NCBI GenBank assembly: GCA_050701795.1
Contig: JBOGDK010000114.1
Coordinates: 1 to 12,501, forward strand
Reading direction: 5' to 3'
Length of the DNA: 12,501 nt
Origin: WHSM01 sp050701795
GTDB lineage: Bacteria; Actinomycetota; Actinomycetes; Mycobacteriales; Micromonosporaceae
The notes below the pieces were generated by a model. It saw only the letters and a list, made by a program, of their open reading frames with translations. It made no database searches and was not told where the DNA came from. The position numbers were made by a program, and so were the translations under genes. Positions 1 through 5,402 of the stretch are shown here, one piece after another (positions within the stretch are counted from its first letter, which is position 1; every line of letters begins with the position of its first letter).

Positions 1-1
1 C

Positions 2-724
2 GACGGGCCCGCGCTGCAGCGCAGCCTGGTGCTCGACGCGCTCGGGGTGGGCTGGACCCGGCTGCCCGAGCTGCCCACCGAGGCCTACCTGCTGGAGGAC
101 TCCGGGTCGCTCCTGGTCTGCCCCTGGGATCTGCGGCAGCAGGTGGCTCAGGCGGTCATCACCGCACGCAAAGGTGTGCCGGCGTCGCTCGCCGACTCGT
201 TCATACCGCAGAGCCTGGCCACCGAGGCGGAACGGGTGAGTGCGCAGTGGCAGGACGGCCGGCACGCCTTGGAGGAGGGCACCCGGAAGCTGCACGAGGC
301 GTCGTCGGGGTGGACCGTACCGCTGCGGTGGTTCGCGTTTGTTGATCTTGACGAGAAGGATCTGGTGCTCAAGCCGGAGTTGCGGCGGCTGCGGTACCGG
401 ACCGCGATGGCGCGGGCGCGGCGGCGAGCCCACCGGGCGTTGGCGGTGCTGCGGCGGTCGGTGGGTGACACCCCGATCACCAGCGCGGTCGAGGAGGGCG
501 CACGGTGGTTGGAGGAGTTCCACCCGCGTTCGGTGGTCGAACTGGACTACGCCGGTCTGGCGTGGCTGTTCAGCGACGACGATCTCCGGGAGGACGACTC
601 ACCGGGGTTGGCCGCGGACGGCCTCGCGGCACTGGCGCGGGAAGACGCGGAAGCCGCAAGTCGGGCGTACGAGTCTTTGGTGGAACGTTGGCGGTCAGTG
701 CAGCTTTTAGAACGCTGTAACTAA
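2..724 (+). CDS. Conserved actinobacterial protein of unknown function, 5' end missing
   Basis: The reading frame is open from the first bases of the window to a TAA at 722-724, so the visible 240 codons are the C-terminal part of a longer protein. The first in-frame start, a GTG at 29, has no reason to be the true start. The segment has a VCPW motif, a VPLRWF motif followed by an acidic stretch, an Arg-rich helix (about residues 125-150) and an acidic C-terminal half. It has no signal peptide or membrane segment, so it is probably cytoplasmic. It resembles an uncharacterised actinobacterial family that I recall sitting beside bldC (possibly DUF8083), but I am not certain of the family name. 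Function unknown. It ends 163 bases before bldC, which has its own apparent regulatory region. Confidence 0.8.
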   Translation, partial: DGPALQRSLVLDALGVGWTRLPELPTEAYLLEDSGSLLVCPWDLRQQVAQAVITARKGVPASLADSFIPQSLATEAERVSAQWQDGRHALEEGTRKLHEASSGWTVPLRWFAFVDLDEKDLVLKPELRRLRYRTAMARARRRAHRALAVLRRSVGDTPITSAVEEGARWLEEFHPRSVVELDYAGLAWLFSDDDLREDDSPGLAADGLAALAREDAEAASRAYESLVERWRSVQLLERCN

Positions 725-740
725 CGCGACACCGACAAAG

Positions 741-790
741 GCCTTAAATAGTGCATTATTCCCCCAAGGGTCTATTGATAATCATCCGTT
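741..790 (+). promoter_or_regulatory. AT-rich regulatory stretch upstream of bldC
   Basis: In a window of very high GC this stretch is unusually AT-rich. It contains AATAGTGCATTATT (747-760), a 14-base palindrome with one mismatched pair, and TTGATAAT (775-782), which could supply a -10 element (GATAAT, 777-782). No convincing -35 hexamer lies at the right distance from it; a weaker alternative is CCGACA (732-737) with CATTAT (754-759). It lies 100-150 bases before the bldC start and probably holds the bldC promoter. BldC proteins bind AT-rich direct repeats, so autoregulation is possible but not shown. Confidence 0.4.
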
Positions 791-887
791 CGGCCCATGT
801 CGGACATCAGGGACAGGCCGGACGATGGATGAGCGTCGGCCGGCGGGACCCTGGCCGGGGTTGTCAGCACTTGTGGAGGAGTGACCA

Positions 888-1097
888 ATGGCATCACGTA
901 CTCATGAGCCAGAGCCGTTGCTAACGCCGGCCGAGGTTGCATCGATGTTCCGCGTGGACCCGAAAACCGTTACCCGGTGGGCCAAAGCGGGCAGGCTCAG
1001 TGCAATCCGTACTCTCGGCGGACACCGTCGCTATCGCGAGTCCGAGGTACGTGCGCTGCTCCAGGGGGAGATCCCGCAGCAGCGTCAAGGGGACTGA
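888..1097 (+). CDS. bldC: BldC, MerR-like developmental transcription regulator
   Basis: A 69-residue DNA-binding protein that is almost entirely one winged helix-turn-helix domain. Residues 10-40 (LLTPAEVASMFRVDPKTVTR, then WAKAGRL) form the helix-turn-helix. TLGGHRRYRESEVRALL is the wing and the following helix. From memory, length and sequence match Streptomyces BldC nearly residue for residue. In Streptomyces, BldC binds AT-rich direct repeats head to tail as a cooperative oligomer and holds back early entry into development. Unlike classical MerR proteins it lacks an effector-binding and dimerisation domain, and none is visible here. The start is set by a strong ribosome site, GGAGGAG at 875-881, six bases before the ATG. 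The gene appears monocistronic: own upstream AT-rich region, hairpin terminator 19 bases after the stop. Confidence 0.97.
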   Translation: MASRTHEPEPLLTPAEVASMFRVDPKTVTRWAKAGRLSAIRTLGGHRRYRESEVRALLQGEIPQQRQGD

Positions 1098-1115
1098 GCT
1101 TCCTCGTTAGCTGCC

Positions 1116-1144
1116 TGTGACCGGTGCGGGGTGCACCGGTCACA
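1116..1144 (+). terminator. Hairpin terminator after bldC
   Basis: A perfect inverted repeat: 11-base arm TGTGACCGGTG, 7-base loop CGGGGTG, arm CACCGGTCACA. It begins 19 bases after the bldC stop. There is no run of T after it, which is common for actinobacterial terminators. Its position fits termination of bldC before the sigma-factor gene. Confidence 0.75.
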
Positions 1145-1213
1145 AGCTTGTCTGAGGGCTTGAGCTCGCGGGTCGGCCGGATGCCGTACCGGAAGCGACG
1201 TACGGGGCGGCAT

Positions 1214-1226
1214 TACGATTGCCCGG
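1214..1226 (+). promoter_or_regulatory. Possible -10 element for a leaderless sigma-factor transcript
   Basis: TACGAT at 1214-1219 fits the actinobacterial -10 pattern TANNNT. Six bases later is the GTG at 1226 that begins the conserved part of the sigma factor. No purine-rich ribosome site precedes this GTG, so transcription starting at the GTG itself (a leaderless message) is plausible. No good -35 hexamer is seen 16-19 bases upstream, so the call is weak. Confidence 0.3.
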
Positions 1227-2143
1227 TGAGTGTCAGCGAGGACGTACTGGCCCAGGAGTTCTCCGCGCACCGGTCACATCTGCTCGGTGTCGCGTACCGG
1301 CTGACCGGCAGCATTGCCGACGCCGAGGACGCCATCCAGGAAGCCTGGCTACGGCTGTCGGGGCGCGGCGACGCCCAGCGCGCCGCGATCCGTGACCTGC
1401 GCGCCTGGCTCACCACTGTGGTCGGACGTATCTGTCTCGACCGCCTGGGCTCCGCCGCGGCCCGGCGGGAACGTTACGTGGGCTCCTGGCTGCCTGAGCC
1501 GGTCATCACTCCCGCCAGTGGCGATGACCCGCTCGACCAGGTGGTACGCGACGACGGGGTACGGATGGCCGCCATGGTGGTCCTCGACCGGCTCACCCCC
1601 GAACAGCGGGTCGCCTTCGTCCTCCACGACGCGTTCTCGGTGCCGTTCGGGGAGATCGCCGAGACCCTCGGCTGTTCCGAGCCCGCCGCCCGGCAACACG
1701 CGTCCCGCGGCCGGCGAGCCGTCGCCGATGCCGACCCGCCCCCGCGCGCCGCACTGGACGAGCAACGAGGGCTGATCGAGCAGTTTCTCGCCGCGTTCAC
1801 CTCAGGTGACACCGCCAGCGTGGTGGTGTTGCTGCATCCGGACGCCGTACTGGTCGGCGACAGCGACGGCAAGGCACGTACCGCGCGGCGGGAGATGGTC
1901 GGCGCAGACAAGATCGTACGGTTCCTGGTGGGCCTGTACCAGCAGTACGGAGCCGAGGCGATCACCGCCGGCGAGCTGGTACGCGTCAACGGCGACCTCG
2001 GTGTCGCCATGCCCGAGATCCCGGCCGCGAAGCAGCGGTGGACACTGTCCCGCCGGGTCACCACCTTCGCCGTCCGGGACGGCCGGATCGTCGCGATCTA
2101 CGACATCGTGAACCCGGACAAGCTCCGCAACGCGACCTGGTGA
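1226..2143 (+). CDS. ECF41-type RNA polymerase sigma factor with C-terminal SnoaL-like domain
   Basis: 305 residues from the GTG at 1226. Region sigma-2 covers about residues 8-80 (AYRLTGSIADAEDAIQEAWLRL, where the DAED/Q-x-W pattern is typical). Sigma-4 covers about 115-165 (LTPEQRVAFVLHDAFSVPF, then EIAETLGCSEPAARQHASRG). An NTF2/SnoaL-like domain follows at about 178-295. Three features identify group ECF41: WLPEP between sigma-2 and sigma-4 (88-92), a DGKA loop (214-217) where family members usually have DGGGR or DGGGK, and NPDKL near the C-terminus (296-300). ECF41 factors have no anti-sigma partner; the fused domain itself controls activity and core binding. Their usual target is a neighbouring carboxymuconolactone decarboxylase, oxidoreductase or epimerase gene, and such a gene faces this one. 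An in-frame ATG at 1181 is an alternative start, but its 15 extra residues are not conserved-looking. The frame also opens back into the bldC terminator, which is not credible as coding. Confidence 0.93.
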   Translation: MSVSEDVLAQEFSAHRSHLLGVAYRLTGSIADAEDAIQEAWLRLSGRGDAQRAAIRDLRAWLTTVVGRICLDRLGSAAARRERYVGSWLPEPVITPASGDDPLDQVVRDDGVRMAAMVVLDRLTPEQRVAFVLHDAFSVPFGEIAETLGCSEPAARQHASRGRRAVADADPPPRAALDEQRGLIEQFLAAFTSGDTASVVVLLHPDAVLVGDSDGKARTARREMVGADKIVRFLVGLYQQYGAEAITAGELVRVNGDLGVAMPEIPAAKQRWTLSRRVTTFAVRDGRIVAIYDIVNPDKLRNATW

Positions 2144-2163
2144 CCTTGCGGCGGCCCGGCCGA

Positions 2164-2210
2164 GAGGCGCCGCGCCAAGCGGGACCGGTGACGCTCGCCA
2201 GCGCGGCCTC
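2164..2210. terminator. Possible two-way terminator between the sigma factor and the decarboxylase gene
   Basis: Lies between the two convergent stop codons. Outer stem: GAGGC (2164-2168) and CGCGC (2171-2175), split by a 2-base bulge, pair with GCGCGGCCTC (2201-2210). Inside the loop AGCG (2178-2181) can pair with CGCT (2192-2195). Being a hairpin it could act on both strands. It lacks a T tract and is less regular than the bldC terminator. Confidence 0.4.
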
Positions 2211-2246
2211 CCGGGTATCGGCGGATGGCGCGGTCGTCGCCTCGGG

Positions 2247-2840
2247 TCAGCGTGGCAGGGTCTGCGACGCGGCGGCCGGCATCGGAATCCGGCAGGCGTC
2301 CCCGGAGGTGAACCCCTGGTCGGTGATCCCCAGGGCACTGTTCATCCGGCCCCGTTGGTTCTCGATCGCGATCGCGTACGTCAGCTCCACCAGACCCTTG
2401 TGGCCGAACTCGGTGACCAACTCGGCGACCTGCTCGTCGGTCACCGCCACGGGGGAGGCGGTCATCGCGTCGGCGTACCGGATCGCGAGACGCTCCTGGT
2501 CGCTGTAGTGCGGGGAATCCTGGTAGCTGTCGATCCACTTCAGCCGCTCGATGTCCAGCCCCTGGTGTCGTTGCAGCATCATGCCGAAGTCGACGCACCA
2601 GGAGCACCCGAGCTGCTGAGCCGCCCGGTAGACCGCGATCTCGCGTACTGAGGCGGGCAGCACGGTCGCGGCCTTCTCGTACGCCAGTTCGCCCACACCG
2701 CTGGCGAGCAGCAGTTTCGGGTGATGCGCCGCGACCGACATCGGCTCCGGCACCGCGCCGAAGCGGCGTACCGCCAGCCGGTACGCCATCCGCAGCAGCC
2801 ACCCCGCCTGCTTCCCCGTCACCCCGGGAATCCGTGCCAT
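2247..2840 (-). CDS. Carboxymuconolactone decarboxylase / AhpD-like protein, likely ECF41 target
   Basis: 197 residues, soluble and all-alpha in character. The AhpD-type redox centre is visible: Glu67, then Cys79-Ser-Trp-Cys82 in LGCSWCVDFG, then His92. In AhpD relatives the Glu, CXXC and His together support peroxidase or thiol-disulfide chemistry. Proteins with CXXC are thus more likely peroxidase-like than true lactone decarboxylases, and the substrate here is unknown. The start at 2840 is fixed by AGGAGGT (2853-2847 on the minus strand), six bases before the ATG. A consensus ECF41 promoter lies just upstream. Genes of this family are the classic partners of ECF41 sigma factors, which supports both assignments. 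The tail after about residue 170 is probably a flexible extension. Confidence 0.92.
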   Translation of the reverse strand: MARIPGVTGKQAGWLLRMAYRLAVRRFGAVPEPMSVAAHHPKLLLASGVGELAYEKAATVLPASVREIAVYRAAQQLGCSWCVDFGMMLQRHQGLDIERLKWIDSYQDSPHYSDQERLAIRYADAMTASPVAVTDEQVAELVTEFGHKGLVELTYAIAIENQRGRMNSALGITDQGFTSGDACRIPMPAAASQTLPR

Positions 2841-2874
2841 CCGACAACCTCCTGCGCTCGTCCCTTACGAGGTG

Positions 2875-2901
2875 GACGGGACGGCTGCCCAAGGTGTGAC
2901 A
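2875..2901 (-). promoter_or_regulatory. ECF41-type promoter of the decarboxylase gene
   Basis: On the minus strand TGTCACA (2901-2895) is followed by exactly 16 bases and then CGTC (2878-2875). This equals the published ECF41 consensus (TGTCACA, about 16 bases, CGTC). Transcription would start near 2868, giving a leader of about 28 bases that carries the AGGAGGT ribosome site. No comparable pair was found ahead of the sigma gene itself. Confidence 0.8.
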
Positions 2902-2968
2902 CGCCGAGCGCGAATCCTCTGGCAGGCCGGTGCGGCTGACCGGGGCAGGTTCGCGACCAGTACCGCCT

Positions 2969-3003
2969 GCGGGTCGGGGGCGCCGTGGACACCCCCGACC
3001 TGC
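2969..3003 (-). terminator. Hairpin terminator after the Nramp-like gene
   Basis: GGTCGGGGG (2972-2980) and CCCCCGACC (2992-3000) form a perfect 9-base stem with an 11-base loop. A G-T pair and two more G-C pairs extend it outward to 2969/3003. It begins 12 bases past the transporter stop on the minus strand and lies before the ECF41 promoter, so it would insulate the decarboxylase gene from read-through. Confidence 0.7.
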
Positions 3004-3014
3004 TCGCGGGGTAC

Positions 3015-4481
3015 TCAGCCTCCTGTGAGGGTCTTGAACTGGTCGATCAGGAGGATCACGGAGAACCCGCCGTAGAACAGCACTGCCCAGCCAAGTGCGA
3101 CGAGCCGTACCCCCTTGAGCCCGATCTCGCGCGGCAGCGTGAACCGGTTCAGCTGGATCAGCAGCACCGAGTACACGAACATCACCAGGCCGTTCAGGGA
3201 CGACGCGATGACCAGCAGGATGATCGGCTGCGTCACGCCGGAGAGCAGAATGGCGGAGCCGAAGACGATCTCCAGCCACACGGCCATGAAGTACAGCTTG
3301 CTCTCGCTCCACCGGGCGCTGTTCTTCAGCAGTCCGGTCTTGAGCACATCGGCGGTGACCCGACCGACCATGTCGATCACGGCGAGGTTGGTCGAGAACA
3401 GTACGACGCTGCCGATGAGCCAGAACGTCGTGGCGAGCCAGGCACCCTGCTTGTCGCCGAGCGCCTCGCCCTGCAACCTGATGAAGTCGAAGTCCTCCGC
3501 ACCGATGCCGGTGCCGACGGTCATGTAGGTGAGCGTCATGAAGACGAACAGTGTGACCGCGCCGATCACGAAGAATGTAGTGAACTGCTCACGGTCCGCG
3601 ACTTTCCACCAACCGTTCCAGCGTCGCATGTTCTCGGGGTCGCGCCGGAAGAAGTAGCCCGTCGTCGGAGCCGCGGTCTCCTCGCCGGTGAACGGCGATA
3701 CCACCTTGGGCAACCGGGCGCCCATCCCCAGGCCCTTGTCGCGCACCCAGTTCGACTGCACCAGGTTCAGCGCCCCGCCAGCGCCGGCGAACGCGATCGC
3801 GCCGAGCAGCGTCGCCGCGCCAATGCTGCTGATTCCCGCGGGGATCCGGTCGACAGAGACGAATCCGTTCGCGAGGGCGGCGTACCCGTCACCGCCGATC
3901 AGGAACGTCATGGCGTAGAGCACGAACAGAATGATCAGGGCCACCATGAAGAACTGGATCTTCTCGACGGTCTGGTAGACCACCGGCGATACGGTCAGGA
4001 CCACCCCGATCAGCACCAGCACACCGATGGTGATGTAGGGGGTCGCGTCGGCCGAGAAACCCAGCGCGAAGGAGAGCGTCGTCGTCCCGCCCGTGGCCCA
4101 GCCGGGCCACGCCCACGGGATGATCGTCATCGCGACGAACAGCAGACCCCACGGCTTCCAGAGACGGGTGAAGCCGGTGACCGCTGTCTCGCCGGTGGCG
4201 AGTGTGTACCGCTCGATCTCCATGTTCAGGAAGTACTGCGTCAGTACGCCGAGCAGCGTCAGCCACACCAGCGTGAGGCCCACCTGCGAGGTGATGTAGG
4301 GCCAGAGCACGTACTCGCCTGACCCGATGGCTCCGGCGAGTAGCAGCACGCTCGGGCCGAGCACCTTCTTCAGTGGAATCGGCTCGGGCAGGTCGGCGTA
4401 CTCAACCGCGGGAACGTGCTTGCTGGGGAGCTCCGTCGCTCCGCCGTCGTCGCGTTCTGCCCGTCCAGTCGTCTCGGCCAT
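3015..4481 (-). CDS. Nramp-family (PF01566-like) membrane transporter lacking the metal-site motifs
   Basis: 488 residues with about 11 hydrophobic segments after a charged, cytoplasmic-looking N-terminus of about 38 residues. The Nramp/LeuT-like fold is suggested by the first segment (LGPSVLLLAGAIGSGEYVLW), the conserved-looking IERYTLATGETAVTGF at 89-104, and the order of segments. Two features of true Mn/Fe carriers are absent. The DPGN motif of helix 1 is replaced by GAIGSGE (50-56). The MPH motif of helix 6 is replaced by AGAGGALN (232-239). A long loop between residues about 245 and 300, rich in Trp, Arg and Pro, is also atypical. The substrate is therefore unclear and need not be a divalent metal. 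The start at 4481 has GAGGAG six bases upstream. A longer frame to 4589 would begin upstream of the predicted transcription start near 4561, so it is rejected. A divergent FadR-type repressor probably controls it. Confidence 0.85.
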   Translation of the reverse strand: MAETTGRAERDDGGATELPSKHVPAVEYADLPEPIPLKKVLGPSVLLLAGAIGSGEYVLWPYITSQVGLTLVWLTLLGVLTQYFLNMEIERYTLATGETAVTGFTRLWKPWGLLFVAMTIIPWAWPGWATGGTTTLSFALGFSADATPYITIGVLVLIGVVLTVSPVVYQTVEKIQFFMVALIILFVLYAMTFLIGGDGYAALANGFVSVDRIPAGISSIGAATLLGAIAFAGAGGALNLVQSNWVRDKGLGMGARLPKVVSPFTGEETAAPTTGYFFRRDPENMRRWNGWWKVADREQFTTFFVIGAVTLFVFMTLTYMTVGTGIGAEDFDFIRLQGEALGDKQGAWLATTFWLIGSVVLFSTNLAVIDMVGRVTADVLKTGLLKNSARWSESKLYFMAVWLEIVFGSAILLSGVTQPIILLVIASSLNGLVMFVYSVLLIQLNRFTLPREIGLKGVRLVALGWAVLFYGGFSVILLIDQFKTLTGG

Positions 4482-4544
4482 GACCCTCTCCTCTGTGAGA
4501 CCCGGCTGCGTACCGTGCGCCCCGTTCGGCGAGGTTGTTGACCT

Positions 4545-4565
4545 CGCTATGGTCTGACCACAGCG
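4545..4565. promoter_or_regulatory. FadR-like operator for the GntR/FCD regulator
   Basis: TGGTCTGACCA (4550-4560) is a perfect palindrome and matches the core of the classic FadR operator. After one mismatched pair the symmetry continues (CGCT on the left, AGCG on the right), giving a 21-base palindrome with a single mismatch. It covers the predicted start point (about 4561) of the transporter transcript, where a bound repressor would block initiation. It also sits near the -35 position of a possible gntR promoter (candidate -10 TATTGT at 4572-4577), so autoregulation is possible. Confidence 0.75.
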
Positions 4566-4567
4566 CG

Positions 4568-4596
4568 ACCGTATTGTGGCTCCCGTCACGTGTCAA
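4568..4596 (-). promoter_or_regulatory. Promoter of the Nramp-like transporter
   Basis: On the minus strand TTGACA (4596-4591) is followed by 17 bases and TACGGT (4573-4568). This is a full consensus -35 with a -10 that fits TANNNT, at ideal spacing. The transcript would start near 4561 and have an 80-base leader before the ATG at 4481. The FadR-like palindrome overlaps the start point. Confidence 0.65.
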
Positions 4597-4643
4597 TGCT
4601 GTGAACATGGCTACTGACCGGGAGCGATCCGGATGACGGGGGG

Positions 4644-5402
4644 ATGATGGCGCAGCAGCAGCAGGCGGCCGAGCCGGGCTGGCGGCCGGTGGCGCGTACC
4701 AGGGCCTACCAGCTGGTGGTCGACCAGATTGAGGAGCAGATCTTCTCCGGCGCGCTGAAGGTGGGTGACCGGTTGCCCGGGGAACGTGAGCTGGCCGGCC
4801 GGCTGGAGGTGAGTCGCGCCGCGGTCCGGGAGGCGATCCGGATGCTGGAGGCCCAGGGCGTGGTGCGTGCCGGGGTCGGTTCGGGACCGGGCGCCGGCAC
4901 CGTCGTCGCCGCGCTGCCCTCGGAGGCGCTCACCCGGCTCCTGCGTGTCCACGTGGCATTGGCCAACATCGCCCTCGATGACGTGGTCGAGGTCCAGGCG
5001 GTGCTGGAGCGCTCCAGCGCGGCCATGGCCGCCTCCCATGCCACCCCAGCGGACCTGGCCGTCATGCAGGCGTCCCTGCTGGCGATGGGCGAAGAGGTCA
5101 CCGACCGGGCCCGCTTCAACGAACTCGACACGGCCTTCCACGTCGCCGTCGCCGAGGCGGCTCGGAACCGGCTGGTTACCGACATGACGATCGCCATCCG
5201 CGATTCGATGCGGCGGCCGATCCTGGACCGCTTCGAGGTGCTGGGCGACCGGTGGGCCGAGGTCGCTGAAGGATTCCGCGCCGAGCACCACGCGGTCTAC
5301 GACGCCATCGTGGCCGGCGACGCGGATGCGGCCGCCCGTCTGATCGAAGACCACATCCGCAACGCTCACTCGGTGCTGTGCACGGGGCTCAGCCTAAGCT
5401 GA
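4644..5402 (+). CDS. GntR-family transcriptional regulator, FadR subfamily (FCD domain)
   Basis: 252 residues. The N-terminal winged helix-turn-helix spans about residues 20-88 and contains the GntR signature (GDRLPGERELAGRLEVSRAA then VREAIRMLEAQGVV). The C-terminal all-helical FCD domain covers about 110-245. Its likely metal ligands are Asp162 and His166 (ELDTAFHVAVAEAARN), His215 or His216 (AEHHAVYDAI) and His237 (IEDHIRN). Such domains usually bind a carboxylate effector through a metal and release DNA when it binds. A run GGGGGG (4638-4643) precedes the ATG; a second ATG at 4647 is also possible. The divergent transporter and the FadR-like palindrome between the genes point to a local repressor whose ligand is probably related to the transported compound. 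The 3' end overlaps the convergent ATPase gene by 9 bases. Confidence 0.93.
   Translation: MMAQQQQAAEPGWRPVARTRAYQLVVDQIEEQIFSGALKVGDRLPGERELAGRLEVSRAAVREAIRMLEAQGVVRAGVGSGPGAGTVVAALPSEALTRLLRVHVALANIALDDVVEVQAVLERSSAAMAASHATPADLAVMQASLLAMGEEVTDRARFNELDTAFHVAVAEAARNRLVTDMTIAIRDSMRRPILDRFEVLGDRWAEVAEGFRAEHHAVYDAIVAGDADAAARLIEDHIRNAHSVLCTGLSLS

Noticed and set aside
1124..1225. Earlier start for the sigma factor
   Set aside because: It would make the bldC terminator hairpin coding, and the extra residues do not resemble ECF factors.
2148..2173. GCGGCG/CGCCGC hairpin just after the sigma-factor stop
   Set aside because: Six-base stem with a 14-base loop, weaker than the alternative at 2164-2210, which uses some of the same bases.
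2098..3312. Long open frame on the minus strand (404 codons) across the decarboxylase gene and transporter 3' end
   Set aside because: It runs in another frame over two well-supported genes and through the hairpin terminator and ECF41 promoter. Its sequence is Arg/Gly/Pro-rich with no domain, typical of a shadow frame in high-GC DNA.
2985..4322. Long plus-strand open frame (445 codons) opposite the Nramp-like gene
   Set aside because: A His/Glu/Arg-rich shadow opposite a clear membrane protein. No ribosome site or domain is visible.
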